Program-made: the position numbers and the translations under genes
From: CAJBLF01 sp964560855
GTDB lineage: Bacteria; Patescibacteriota; Gracilibacteria; Absconditabacterales; Absconditicoccaceae
Direction of reading: 5' to 3'
Length of the DNA: 64,000 nt
Assembly (NCBI GenBank): GCA_964560855.1
Contig: CAZLLU010000001.1
Span: 1 to 64,000, forward strand
The notes under the pieces: model-generated
Told to the model about the DNA's origin: nothing
The model's database searches: none
What the model saw: the letters and a program-made list of their open reading frames with translations, nothing else
Part shown: positions 1 through 11,362 of the stretch, piece after piece
Position numbering within the stretch: the stretch's first letter is position 1
Layout: the number at the start of each line of letters is the position of its first letter

Positions 1-74
1 AAGTTAAGTACGAAGAAGCTGAAGGTATCAAAGCTAAATTGGAAGCTGAAGGAGCTACTATCACCCTTAAGTAG
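1..74 (+). CDS. rplL: 50S ribosomal protein L7/L12, C-terminal end (partial)
   Basis: The window opens inside this gene. The reading frame begins at base 3 and encodes 23 residues ending in EAEGATITLK before a TAG stop. This matches the last helix and strand of the L7/L12 C-terminal domain, which recruits translation factors to the ribosomal stalk. The context fits: S2 and EF-Ts follow on the same strand. Only the tail is visible, so the call rests on a short match plus neighbourhood. Confidence 0.8.
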   Translation, partial: VKYEEAEGIKAKLEAEGATITLK

Positions 75-148
75 ACATAGGTCGAGAACCTGATTTTTTG
101 GGTTTTTACGCCTAAGCTCTAACTTTATTTTATCAAACAGCAAACATT

Positions 149-811
149 ATGAGTATATCTGTAAACGATGTGATCGAGGCGCAAGCTCATATTGGTACGC
201 TCAAAAGCGAGGCTCATCCAAAGACCAATAAATATTGGGCTGGTGTAGTCAACAATATAGCGGTGATCAATCCAGAAATCATCATAGAGCAGATCGAAAA
301 CGCGAAAAAGAAAATCCAACAAGCTAAGGCTGACGGGAAAGAGATTCTTATTGTCTCTGAAAAGAAGATGTACGCGGACGAACTAGAAAAGCTCGGTGAA
401 AAATATGGAGTCAACTACCTCAATTACAAACTTCCTTCTGGGTTCTTAACAAATTTTGAGACACTCAAAAAAAGGATAGAATCTATGAATACTATGGCTC
501 GTTTTGTCGATAGCGAATCGTATTTGTCTTTGACGAAAAAAGAGCAATTAGTATATAAAAGAAAACTTGCAAGAGTTTTGAAAATCTACAAAGGAGTAAA
601 GGGTCTTAGTAGAAAACCAGAATTGATCATTGTGCTTGACGGACAAATGATGGATAACTTCATCAACGAAATAGAGAAGACACCTGGCACACAGAATATC
701 GTGATCGCAGGGACAAATTTCTCTAGACGGTGGGCTGAAGACAGCATCATTATCGCTAATATGGGAAGCCACAAGAGCGTGGATTTTGTCTTGAATAGCA
801 TGTTCAGATAA
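149..811 (+). CDS. rpsB: 30S ribosomal protein S2
   Basis: A 220-residue protein matching S2 along its length, including the early H-x-G-T segment, the central Y-L-x-L-T-K-K-E segment and the C-terminal stretch ending NMGSHKSVDFVLNSMF. S2 assembles late into the 30S subunit and is needed for S1 binding in many bacteria. It is slightly shorter than the usual 230-250 residues. All of its glycines use GGN codons and none use TGA. The ATG start has no obvious Shine-Dalgarno sequence. It lies between rplL and tsf, close to the usual rpsB-tsf pairing. Confidence 0.95.
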   Translation: MSISVNDVIEAQAHIGTLKSEAHPKTNKYWAGVVNNIAVINPEIIIEQIENAKKKIQQAKADGKEILIVSEKKMYADELEKLGEKYGVNYLNYKLPSGFLTNFETLKKRIESMNTMARFVDSESYLSLTKKEQLVYKRKLARVLKIYKGVKGLSRKPELIIVLDGQMMDNFINEIEKTPGTQNIVIAGTNFSRRWAEDSIIIANMGSHKSVDFVLNSMFR

Positions 812-854
812 TCTCCTACCATAATAATGCACAGAGCAATTTATCTTTTCTTTG

Positions 855-1289
855 ATGCATATGGAAGAAAAACTAACCCCAGAAACGGTGGCACCTATGG
901 TAGCTGAAACCTCCAAAGAGGTGTATATGCCCAGTAGTACCGAGAAAAAGAGGGCAGTGATGATGTATCTCCTGATAGGGATCATTGTCGTAGCACTCAA
1001 CAATCAGAAAAAGAGCGATTTCGAGTCTTTCCATCTCAAACAAGCGTTGGGACGGCGGGCAGTATTTTTGCTCCTGGTAGTCGTTACTTCCATATTTATG
1101 CTGCTCCCTATCCTTAAGTATATACCGATATTCGCGGTCATCGTGATGGTCGTATTCATGGGTATATTCATTAAACGTGCTCGGGACGGTAAATATAGCA
1201 TAGCAGAAGAGAATAAGCTTTCTATATTCCATGCGCTCGGTGGATGGATCATGACACTTTTCGAGGTGAAAGAGGAAGGAAAAGAATGA
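855..1289 (+). CDS. Small integral membrane protein, DUF4870/Tic20-like
   Basis: A 144-residue protein with a polar N-terminus and two to three hydrophobic segments: about residues 35-48, then a long hydrophobic stretch from about 70 to 108. The segment SFHLKQALGRRAVFLL between the first two resembles the F-H-x-x-Q-A-L motif that precedes the second helix in DUF4870/Tic20-like proteins. Function is unknown for this family. ATG codons at 855 and 861 are both possible starts. It is inserted between rpsB and tsf, which are normally adjacent. Confidence 0.65.
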   Translation: MHMEEKLTPETVAPMVAETSKEVYMPSSTEKKRAVMMYLLIGIIVVALNNQKKSDFESFHLKQALGRRAVFLLLVVVTSIFMLLPILKYIPIFAVIVMVVFMGIFIKRARDGKYSIAEENKLSIFHALGGWIMTLFEVKEEGKE

Positions 1290-1398
1290 AAAATGAATAA
1301 TGAACAATGAAAAATGATGGAATAGCTTGAGTATACTATAGTCTATATAAATGCAAAATCATACATTATTCATTATTAATTTTAAATTATTAATTAGC
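1287..1398 (+). repeat. Low-complexity spacer with inverted ATGAATAATGA-type words
   Basis: The gap before tsf holds near-repeats of AATGAATAATGAACAATGA, then about 50 bases later the complementary type (TTATTCATTATTAATT), so the two arms could pair. The same words recur at 16138-16264, 24183-24325, 27582-27610 and 32300-32425. No gene is seen here. Their function is unknown. Confidence 0.6.
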
Positions 1399-1405
1399 GT
1401 ATATC

Positions 1406-2206
1406 ATGTCACATATTGAACTACTCAAACAACTGAGAGATATTACCTTTGCTCCACTTAAGGATTGCAAGGAGGCATTGGCTGAAGCAGGTGACGACCT
1501 AGAGAAAGCACAAGAAATTCTCAGAAAAAAAGGTATCGCAAAAGCAGGAAATAGAGCAGAAAGAGAAACAAAGGAAGGTATCGTTAAGATTGTCGAGAAG
1601 AACAACAAGACAGTCGGATTGAAATTACTTTGTGAGACAGATTTCGTAGCAAAAAACGAAAATTTCCAAGCATTGTTCGATTCTATCCTCGAGAAGATCA
1701 CTGCAGGAGATAAGGAAATTTCTGCATTGGACCAGCTCGATCCAGCGATAGCAGAAGCAGTAGAAAATGAAGTAAAGGAATTCATAGGAAAAACAGGAGA
1801 AAATATGAAGATAGGAGACGTTTTGGTTACTACCAAAAAAGCATTCATCTACAATCATCCAGGAAATAAAGTAGCTACGCTTGTCTTCTTCGAAGGAGGC
1901 AATGATGATGCTGCCAAAGAGGTTGCATTGCAGGTAACAGCTATGAGTCCTACTTATGTATCATTTGAAGATGTTGATCAAAACGAGATAGCAAAGATGA
2001 AAGAAGAATTCTCAGCAGAACTCAAAGCAGCAGGAAAACCTGAAGCTATGATTGCACAAATCGTTGACGGAAAAATCAAAAAGACGTTAGCTGATTTCGT
2101 TTTGCTTGAACAAGAATATATCAGAGATGGATCCAAGAAGCTCAAAGAAGTGCTTCCTGAAGATATGAAGGTGCTCGCATTCGTTAGGATGGCGATCGGT
2201 TCGTAA
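1406..2206 (+). CDS. tsf: Translation elongation factor Ts
   Basis: A 266-residue protein with the EF-Ts layout. An N-terminal UBA-like domain (residues about 1-45) carries LRDITFAPLKDCKEAL, a variant of the usual LRxxTGAGxxDCKxAL. The dimerisation region follows, with LLCETDFVAKNENF, a signature of the family. EF-Ts exchanges GDP for GTP on EF-Tu. TGA is not used for glycine in this gene, as in rpsB. The start is at 1406 with no clear Shine-Dalgarno. Confidence 0.96.
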   Translation: MSHIELLKQLRDITFAPLKDCKEALAEAGDDLEKAQEILRKKGIAKAGNRAERETKEGIVKIVEKNNKTVGLKLLCETDFVAKNENFQALFDSILEKITAGDKEISALDQLDPAIAEAVENEVKEFIGKTGENMKIGDVLVTTKKAFIYNHPGNKVATLVFFEGGNDDAAKEVALQVTAMSPTYVSFEDVDQNEIAKMKEEFSAELKAAGKPEAMIAQIVDGKIKKTLADFVLLEQEYIRDGSKKLKEVLPEDMKVLAFVRMAIGS

Positions 2207-2232
2207 TTTTTACTACCTTACATAACAGACTA

Positions 2233-2799
2233 ATGCAAAAGTATGATGTAGTGTTGCTGGTTGATGCATCGTTATCAGAGACAAACCGTAAAGAAACGGT
2301 TTCTGAATTCGAGAAACTCATCAAGAGTACTATCGTCGAACAGGACGATATAGGACTCCAACAATTGGTGTACAATTTAGGCAATAAGGCTTGAAATGAC
2401 AAGGCATATGTGTATTCATATTATATTCAGGCTGAAGCTGAAGATTTGGATGTAATCAAAAAGAATCTATTGTACAACAAGGCGATCAAGAGGTATTACA
2501 TCTTCAAGATGGACAAAAATGAAGAATTTTTGACATTCGCAAAAGTGAATGAGGAGCTTAAAGCAGTCATAGAAACATGGGATTCTAAGAAGCTTTGACA
2601 GAAAGTGAGCTTTTTCGCTGATAAGAAAAACGAAAAGTATCTCAACCGAAAATCCGTCACGATGTTGAAAAAATATGTCACTAGATTCGGAGATATCAAA
2701 CCAAGGGCATATACCAACAATCCAGTCTCTGTACAGAAAAAGCTCAAGACAGCAGTGTTGAGAGCAAGAGAGTTAGGATTCGTAGAATACAAGAAATAA
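2233..2799 (+). CDS. Fused ribosomal proteins S6 and S18
   Basis: A continuous 188-codon frame once TGA is read as Gly (TGA at 2392 and 2596). Residues 1 to about 120 match S6 (start MQKYDVVLLVDASLS; later AYVYSYYIQAEAEDLD). Residues from about 124 on match S18, with the core ending KLKTAVLRARELGF. No TAA or TAG separates them. S6 and S18 normally form a heterodimer on 16S rRNA, so a covalent fusion makes structural sense. A GTG at 2605 could start a separate S18 only if the TGA at 2596 terminated, which conflicts with its use elsewhere. The ATG at 2233 follows tsf by 26 bases. Confidence 0.85.
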
Positions 2800-2901
2800 T
2801 TATTTTCAGGGATAAGGATAAGGGGTATGGCGTAAGGCCTTTTACCTTTCACCTTCTACCTGATACCAAAAAAGGAATTTACCATTTAACAGTATAATAC
2901 G

Positions 2902-3057
2902 ATGGCTAGCAAACTAAGAAGGGTGAGAAAATATTCCCGAGACAAGAGAATAACCAAACATGGTTTCAGGGAAAGGATGCAGACAGCATCTGGAAGAGCA
3001 CTACTCAGTAGAAGGAGAAGAAAAGGTAGAAAGCAATTGACTGTTCAAAGACCGTAA
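2902..3057 (+). CDS. rpmH: 50S ribosomal protein L34
   Basis: A 51-residue, very basic protein. The core HGFRERMQTASGRALLSRRR followed by RKGRKQLTV is diagnostic of L34. It is close to the usual 44-50 residues. A TATAAT-like hexamer lies only a few bases upstream of the ATG at 2902. In most bacteria rpmH is followed by rnpA; here rnpA is 38 kb away and rpoB follows instead. Confidence 0.95.
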   Translation: MASKLRRVRKYSRDKRITKHGFRERMQTASGRALLSRRRRKGRKQLTVQRP

Positions 3058-3158
3058 ACCCGGTTTTTGAATTTTTTTGTTTTCAGAGGGGAAAAATCTT
3101 GGATACAACAACTGCGTAGATCATATTCATTGTTTATTTTCTTATCACAGATACCCAT

Positions 3159-6100
3159 ATGGCACCAAAAAAAACTTCTCAAGGGAAAAAAGAAACAAAA
3201 AAGACAAAGAATCCAGTAGCGAAGACGACGAAAACACCAGCTAAGAAAGCGAAACCGGTAGTAAATAAAGCGAGTAAAGCGTCCAAAGCGACTCCAAAAG
3301 TGACAGCGAGCAAGACACCTCTCAGCAAGCCAGTTAAGTCGATAAGCAGACATAGTAAAACGATTGAGATACCCGAAATCTTCAAGAACTTCTATAGGGA
3401 AGAAGGAAGGGTATTTTTGCGTAATCCGAGAAAATTTGCAGGGTTTCCTGATCTGCTTGATTTGCAAAAGAGAGGATATGATGATTTCATCAAGAAACAT
3501 ATCAACAAGCTGTTCAATAACATCAATCCTGTATGGGATATCGCTGGCGAAAAAATGTACGTCGAGATTGACGACATCAAAATTTCCGAACCGATAGATG
3601 ATGTGAAGACGTGCAAGAAGAAAGAGCTGACCTACGGAGGTATCATTACCGGTAAAGTAAAATTGAATGAGGTCCGCGATGATGGAAAGAAGAAGACAGA
3701 AAAAACGTTATTCAGCAAACGCGCGAATATCGGTATTTTGCCGCTCATGACGCCATCCGCTTCCTATATCATCAATGGAGTCGAGAGAGTTATTATTTCT
3801 CAGATTATCAGATCTTATGGTATATTTTTCGCTAAGAAGGAATTCAGATATTCATTCAAGGTTATCCCTGAAAACGGACCACGGTTGGAGGTACAAGTAG
3901 AAAAATCTGGAGTCGTAGTTGCAAGAATCAATAAATCAAGGAAATTTCCTATCACAACATTATTGAGAATATTCTGAATAGAAACTGATGAAGGTATCAG
4001 AGAACTTTTCAAGGACACGTTCGACGAGGAAGATTTCAATTACCTCGAAACTACGCTCAAAAAAGATAGTACAACAGATGCATTATCCGCAGCAGAATTC
4101 GTCTACAACAAGATAAGACCAGGTGAATTGATCGATCAGGAAAGTGCGCTCAATTATATAAAAAATCAATTTCTCAATGTAGAGAGAATCTTCATGGGAA
4201 GAATAGCAAGAAGAAAAGTAAATGCAAAGTTAGGCATCAAGAAACCGCTCGATGGAGATTTAGCCAATGTCTTCGATGGTGAAGATTTGGTAGGTGCATT
4301 GAAATACCTATTTAATATCTCAAACTTTAAGAAAGGATATTATACTGATGATTCGGATCATCTTTCAAACAAACGTATCAGATCCATGGGAGAAATCCTC
4401 TATGCTCACCTCCAGCCGGTCATGAGAAAATTCGTGAAGAGCATCAAGGGAAAACTTTCTATCTTGAATCTAGAGAGCCCATTGAAAATTACGGATCTCG
4501 TGAATTTCAAAATCATTGATAATGCGATCAAGAGTTTCTTCGCAACATCACAATTATCCCAATTTTTGGATCAGATTAATCCGCTATCAGAAATCGAACA
4601 TAAAAGAAGAATCACTGCCCTCGGACCTGGAGGTCTCAAGAGAGAGACAGCGAAGTTTGAAGTGCGTGATGTTCACCCATCCCACTACGGAAGGATATGT
4701 CCTATCGAGACACCAGAAGGTCAGAATATCGGTCTGGTTATTTATCAGTCATTGTATTCTAGAGTCAACGACGAAGGATTCCTAGAAACGCCAGCGCTCA
4801 AGATCAATCGTGAAGTGCCTGCAAAAAAGGATTCACTCGTAAATAGGATAGCTCATCGTGATATCCATGCATTGGATGCAAAGGGTAAGGAACTCAAGAC
4901 GGTCATCGTCAAGGAAGACCATTACATAGATGAAAAGGCAGCCAAGGAAATCGAAAAGATTTATGGTAAACTCGGAAAGATGATAACAGTCAAACCGTTC
5001 TTCACCGACGAGCTCGAATATATCTCTCCTGAATTTGACGAGAAGTGCTGTATCGCTGATGCGACGACACCTATCGATGCATACAACAATATCACCGATG
5101 TTCGTGTAGCCGCAAGGCAGTTCACGGATATGGGAATGTTCCACGTAGGAGATATCACTCATATAGATGTTAATCCATCACAGATATTTTCACCGAATAC
5201 CTCATTGATTCCATTCGTAGATCATAACGATGCGGTGCGTGCATCTATCGCAACCAACCAGCAGAGGCAAGCATTACCATTGCTCAAGAATGATGCACCA
5301 TTAGTAGGAACAGGATTGGAAAGAGATATTGTACAGATGACTCATGCAGTAATCAAAGCAGAAGGTGAAGGAGAAGTCGTATATGTTGATGGAAAGAGAA
5401 TCAAAATAAAATACAAGACAGGCATCAAGGAATATCAGTTGATAGTATTCGCAAGATCAAATAGTAAATCATGTATGCATCAAGTTCCTAGAGTATCATT
5501 GTGACAGAAAGTAAACAAAGGAGATCTTATCGCTGAAGGTCCATGTTCCGTAAATGGAGAGATGGCACTTGGAAAGAACCTGAGAATAGCGTTCATGCCA
5601 TGGAAATGATATAACTACGAAGATGCGATCGTTATCTCTCAGAGATTGGTGAAAGATGATGAATTGTCATCCATAAATATCGATGAATATGAAATAGAAG
5701 TAGCAGATACTAAACTCGGACCTGAAGAAACAACCAACGATATCCCAGGAGTTTCTATGGTTAAGCTCAAGAATCTCGACGATGATGGAGTTATCAGAAT
5801 TGGATCTATCGTTAAGTGATGAGATATCTTGATTGGAAAGATTACACCAAAATCTGAAGGAGAATTGACTCCAGAAGAAAAACTTATTCAGGCGATTTTC
5901 TGAGACAAATCCAAAAATGTAAAAGATACATCATTATATGTTCCATCAGGAAGCAACGAAGGAAAGGTTACCGATGTCGTAATCCTCGATGCAAAGAAAG
6001 GAGACAATCTGATGGCAGGTGTCAGAAAGAAGATTAAGGTATATGTTGCAAGTACAAGAAAGATTGAAGTCTGAGATAAATTAGCAGGAAAACACGGAAA

Positions 6101-6941
6101 TAAAGGTATCATCTCTATCGTCGTTCCAGAAGAGGATATGCCGTTTACAGAAGATGGTAAACCAGTTGACGTATGTTTGAATCCGCTCGGAGTTATCTCT
6201 CGTATGAACATGGGACAGCTGTTTGAGTCACAATTAGGATTCATCGCTAAGCATTTCGGCGTCAGCTTCGCTGTTCCGACATTCTCCAAATTTTCTTCAG
6301 AAGATTTGGCTGAACTTACCAAAATGTGTGGATTCGATGATCTGAAATTTGATGTCTATAATGGAGCAAACGGAATAAAATATGATCAAAAAGTCACCGT
6401 AGGATATATGCACATCCTTAAACTCGTTCATATGGTCGAAGACAAAATCCATGCGAGATCAGTAGGGCCATATTCCTTGATTACCCAGCAACCGCTCGGA
6501 GGAAAATCAAGACAAGGAGGACAGAGGTTCGGAGAGATGGAAGTGCGGGCATTGGAAGCATATTCTGCAGTATATACTTTGCAGGAGATGTTGACGGTAA
6601 AATCTGATGATGTCGTAGGAAGAAATAAATTATATGAATCCATCATCAAGGGTCAAAAGTTTAAGATGGGAGGATTACCTGAATCATTCAATCTCGTTAC
6701 CTACCTCTTCAAGGGTCTCTGCCAAAATGTAGAGCCATTGACTATAGAGGAACTTGAGGTTGTCCAGGAAGATAGGATCAAGAAGATTGTTAACCTCTGA
6801 CTTTCCGGAGTCATGAAGAGTACAATCAACAACGAAGGAGAAACAACAGTTATCGAAGAAGAATCTGATGTAGGACAAGAAAAGGATGAAATCATCGATA
6901 ATGTCATCCAAGAGATGGAAGACTTTGGTGAATTAGAGTAA
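3159..6941 (+). CDS. rpoB: DNA-directed RNA polymerase subunit beta
   Basis: A 1260-residue beta subunit. Recognisable blocks include SRRITALGPGGL-like (about 480), RICPIETPEGQNIGL, MPWKGYNYEDAIVIS, VKGGDILIGKITPK, GDKLAGKHGNKG and the C-terminal GGKSRQGGQRFGEMEV. Eight in-frame TGA codons occur (3975, 5502, 5607, 5817, 5820, 5901, 6072, 6798). Several fall on glycines conserved in all bacteria, including two in a row at VKGGD. The first 65 or so residues are a Lys/Ala/Thr/Pro-rich tail before the beta protein proper begins; see findings. rpoC follows after 116 bases. Confidence 0.97.
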
Positions 6942-7045
6942 TTTTTTTAAACGATTATAGATGATAGAGGAGAAGTAATAAAACAATCTGTCATCTATAA
7001 TCCATTATCTATAATAAATTAAAATAAGTCGTTTATTTTCTTACT

Positions 7046-7051
7046 AAGGAG
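7046..7051 (+). promoter_or_regulatory. Shine-Dalgarno site of rpoC
   Basis: AAGGAG ends six bases before the rpoC ATG. This is notable because most starts in the window have no recognisable Shine-Dalgarno sequence. It supports the chosen rpoC start. Confidence 0.75.
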
Positions 7052-7057
7052 CGTAGT

Positions 7058-10000
7058 ATGAACAAAACAAAATTCGAGTGATTGATCGTGAGGCTTGCTG
7101 CCGTGGAAGATATCGAAAAATGGTCACACGGTGTCGTAGATAATCCTGATACGGTCAACTATAGGACAGGAAAGCCTAAGCAAGGCTGATTGTTTTGTGA
7201 ATCCATCTTTTGACCAGTGAAAAATTACGAATGTAGCTGCGGAAAGTACAAGGGAGTGAGATATAAAGGAATCGTATGTGAGAGATGTTGAGTAGAAGTT
7301 ACGAGTTCTAGAGTGAGAAGATCAAGGATGGGACATATCGAATTAGCTGTCCCTGTGCTACATGCACGGTACAAGTCAAGTCCGTCAGGATGAGTTAACC
7401 AATTGCTTGGTCTCTCAGCGAATGAGATAGACAAGATTCTGAGCTTCGTAAAATATATTCTGGTTCAGAAAGTCGACAAGGATTTTGAAAAGAAGATTAA
7501 AGAAAAAATCAAAGAGGATTTTGACGGAAAGATCAAGGAGCTCGAAACACTCTACAAGGAAGAAGTGTCCAAGGAAAAGGAGAATCCAAAAAAAGTTAAG
7601 GAGCTCGAGAAATTATTCAACGACAACAAAGATACGCTCGAAAAGGAATTCAATAGAATAAAATCCATTATCTCTGATTTGGATGTCGGTTCGACCATCT
7701 TCGAGAACGATTTCAGAAATATCTTCTCTAGATTTTCCGATCTCGTCGTTTTCCAATCAGGTCCTGAATCTATCCTGAGGATGCTACAGCAGATCAACGT
7801 AGAGAAGGAAATCAATAAGACTATCCAGATATTCAAGGAGACAAAATCAGAAGAGCAGAGAAAAAAACTCATCGCATTGATAAAATTATTGATTAGTCTG
7901 CATGTCTCAGGCGTTAAGCCAGAAAATATGGTAATCAGAAAATTACCTGTCATACCACCTGATTTGAGGCCAGTAGTACAATTGGAAGGAGGAAAATTTG
8001 CATCATCCGATGTTAACCTATTCTACAGACGCGTACTGATGAGAAATATCAGGTTGAAGAAAATGATCCAGGTTGGAATGCCTGATGTCGTCAAAAAAAA
8101 TGAAATCAGATTGCTCCAGGAGTCAGTAAATAATTTGTTAGTTGGAGAAAAGGCTGGTGCTGCAGGAGGCAGTGGAGCAGGTATCAAAGTCTTCAAATCA
8201 TTGTCCGATATGCTTTCCGGAAAGGAAGGTATCTTCAGAAAGAATTTGCTCGGAAAAAGAGTGGATTACTCAGGAAGGTCTATTATTACCGTTGGTCCTG
8301 AGCTGAGATTGAACGAATGTGGATTACCGATCTATATTGCGGTCAAGATGTTCACACCGTTCATTATTGGAAAACTTATCGAGAAAAAAATCGTATATAC
8401 TCCTAAACAAGCAGAAAAGCTCATCAAGGAAGAATCGCCATTGGCGCTAAAATTCCTCGAAGAGGTAATCAAGGATAAATACGTTCTGCTTAATCGTGCA
8501 CCGACATTGCACAGATTATCTATCGAGGCATTCAAGATCAAATTGATGCCAGGAAAGACAATCCGTATCCATCCGTTGGTGTGTCCTTCATTCAATGCCG
8601 ATTTCGATGGAGATCAGATGGCAGTACATTTGCCAATTTCCGATGAAGCACAGAAAGAAGCAAGAGAGCTTATTGCAGCAGACAAAAATATTTTGAAGCC
8701 AGGATCATGAGATCCTACAATCACTCATTCGCAGGATATGGTGCTTGGAGCATATTATCTTACAGATTTTTATGATCAGAGAACACCGCAATATACTACA
8801 GAAGAGGAGCGAAAGGAGAAACCTATTGTAGGAATTTTCCCAAGCATAGATAATGTATTGGAGAGTTATGGTAATGGAGAAATTTTTGTGAAGGATAAAA
8901 TATTGCTCAATTACAACAATGAACCTATCGAAACAACGGTAGGAAGAGTTATCTTCAATTCCATCATGCCTGAGAGGATCAGATTCATCAATACCAAAAT
9001 GAAAAATAAAGACTTAAAAAAACTCTTGAGTAGGATTTTCGATGAATATGATATGCAGACTACTGTTTATGTTGCAGATGATATCAAGGATCTTGGATTT
9101 AAATACGCAACCATTGGATCAACGTCAGTAAATATCTTGGATATGAAAGTACCTAAAGGAAAAGAAGATGAGTTGAAAATAGGTGATCTTAAGGCGAATG
9201 AAATCTATAAGTATTATTATAAGGGATTCTTTTCTGAAGAGGAGAAACATAGGTTTATCATCAAAATCCGAAGTGATGTAAAGAAAAAAATAGAGGAGAG
9301 CTTAAAATCTATCACTGGACCAGGACAAGATCTTTATACAATGGTCGATTCATGAGCAAGATGATCACAGACGCATATGACGCAGATTGCAGGTATGAAG
9401 GGTCTAGTAGTTAACCCACAAGGAGAGATTATCGAATTGCCGATCAAGAATTCATTCGTTGAAGGATTGAGACCTATCGAATACTTTATTTCCGCACATG
9501 CATGAAGAAAGGGAAAAGCGGATACGGCATTGAGAACAGCAGAATCAGGATATCTTACAAGAAAACTCTGTGATGCTTCTCAAGAAGTTATTATTAGGGA
9601 ACATGATTGTTGAACAGATAAATATGTCATTTTCTCCAAACAGGAATGTGAATTGAAAGGCGAAAATTTCTACGCTATCATTTCCGGAAGAGTGCTTGCA
9701 GAAGATGTATCAGATAAGAGAAAGAATATTATCTTGAGTAAAGATGATCTCTTAGATAAGGAGAATATCAAATTGCTTCAGGATATGGAAATAGAAGAGG
9801 TAAAAGTAAGGACACCATTAGTATGTCATAGTATCAGTGGTATCTGTCAAAAATGTTACGGAACAGATCTTTCTACAAGAAGATTAGTTGAAATAGGTGT
9901 CCCTGTAGGAATTATTGCTGCACAATCTATTGGAGAACCATCTACACAGTTGACGCTTGATACGTTCCATGAATGAGGAGTTGCAAAATGATGAGAGGAA

Positions 10001-10876
10001 ACACAAGGTATTGATAGGGTTAAACAGCTCTTCGAAGTGAGAGATCCTAAAATACCTGCGATTATAGCACCATTTGATGGAAAAGTCTCTTTTTATGAAG
10101 CTAATAAGGTTAGATATGTAAAGGTTGTCTCTGAATATCAGAGAAAAACCTACTTGCTTAAACCAGGATATAAGGTAGAGGTAAAAAAGTGAGAAGAAAT
10201 CAAAAAGGGAGGAGTCTTCGCATCAAAAGCCAAGAGCAAACTCAAAATCAAAGAATGAGGAAAAATTCTTGAAATCAAAGCTGACCATATTGTACTAGGT
10301 ATACAGGAAGAATATGTAAAGACCATTACCGGTCTCAGTGCAATCAAAAAAGATGGAGAAGAAGTATTTAAAGGAGAAATCCTTACTACAGGATCATTGT
10401 CTGTCAAAGGATATAAAGATATTGTAGGTGATCTTGAAGCACAAAAATATATCATCAAAGAGATCAAAAAGGTATATGGATCTCAAGGACAAGATTTGAA
10501 TGATAAACATATCGAAGTAGTTGTTAAACAATTATTCTCAAAAGTCTTTATCGAAGATTCAGGAAATAGTAGTTTCATACCAGGAACCTATATCAAATAC
10601 GAAGAATTCATCAAAGTCAATCAAGAGCTTGAGGAGGAGGGTAAGAAGGCAGCCAAGGGAAAAAGATTGGCACTCGGACTTACGAATATCGCAAAGGAGA
10701 CTGATTCATGGCTTTCAGCTGCATCATTCCAGGAGACGATCAGGGTTATGGTTGCTTCATCGCTCAAGGGATCTATCGATAAATTATCTGATCTGAAGTC
10801 TAACGTCATCATTGGAAGGTTGTTGCCGGTCGGTGAGATCTATAGAAAGGATCATGGAATAGATATTCAAGAATAA
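7058..10876 (+). CDS. rpoC: DNA-directed RNA polymerase subunit beta'
   Basis: A 1272-residue beta' subunit. The N-terminal zinc site reads CSCGKYKGVRYKGIVCERCG. The catalytic magnesium loop NADFDGDQMAVHLP is intact at about residues 515-528, and the second zinc-binding region (CHSISGICQKCYG) and the QSIGEPSTQLTLDTFHEGG trigger-loop region are present. Many in-frame TGA codons encode glycine, for example three close together near residues 45-53 in the stretch before the first zinc site, and again after FHE near 9974. An AAGGAG ribosome site sets the start. It is probably cotranscribed with rpoB. Confidence 0.97.
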
Positions 10877-11035
10877 CACTTATTTGTCAAGTAGGGCTTG
10901 AAATAAGCAAAGGAATCATTACAAAGCTATGCACTTCATTATAGAATTATTTAATTGCGAATTTCGGATTGCGTATTTAAATTCGTAATTCGTAATAAAT
11001 GAATTATGAAATTTTATTAAATTAGTTATAAAGTA
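10877..11035 (+). repeat. AT-rich spacer with ATTCGTAATTCGTAAT words
   Basis: The rpoC-rpmA gap contains alternating forms of ATTGCGAATTTCGGATTGC and ATTCGTAATTCGTAAT. The same words occur before the redoxin gene (63170-63200) and inside hemW. No gene, terminator or RNA is evident. Confidence 0.5.
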
Positions 11036-11308
11036 ATGGCACACAAAAAGGCCGGTTGATCGGCAAAAAACCTTAGAGATTCGAAACCAAAGTATCGTTG
11101 AGTGAAGGTGTTCGGAGGACAGAAAGCTGTCGCAGGCAATATTATCATCAGACAGAAATGATCTAAATATGAATGCGGAAAAAATACCTATCTCGGTAGT
11201 GATTTCTCTGTTCATGCAAAAGTCGATGGAACTGTTGCGTTCAAACAAAAAAAAGTAGGAAGATTCGACGGAAGAAAATATCTCAAAACTGTTGTTGAAG
11301 TGAAATAA
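11036..11308 (+). CDS. rpmA: 50S ribosomal protein L27
   Basis: A 90-residue L27 that begins MAHKKAGGSAKNLRDSKPK and continues YRGVKVFGGQKAVAGNIIIR. Three of its glycines, all at conserved positions (KAGGS, YRGVK, RQKGS), are encoded by TGA, so under the standard code the protein would stop after seven residues. L27 lies near the peptidyl-transferase centre. This gene is among the cleanest proofs of the recoding in the window. Confidence 0.96.
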
Positions 11309-11362
11309 CTTTGCAGTACAGCAATGTATCACGTTAACATTTTATCAATTCATCGTTAAATT

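Noticed and set aside
873..1307. Long antisense frame over the DUF4870-like gene
   Set aside because: It is the mirror of a real gene, rich in His and Tyr as such shadows are, and matches no family.
2605..2799. S18 as an independent gene starting at GTG 2605
   Set aside because: It would require the TGA at 2596 to be a stop, against its use as Gly elsewhere in the same frame and genome. Kept only as an alternative.
3159..10876. rpoB and rpoC as multiple broken genes or pseudogenes
   Set aside because: All interruptions are TGA at conserved glycines and the frame never shifts. TAA ends both genes. This is recoding, not decay.
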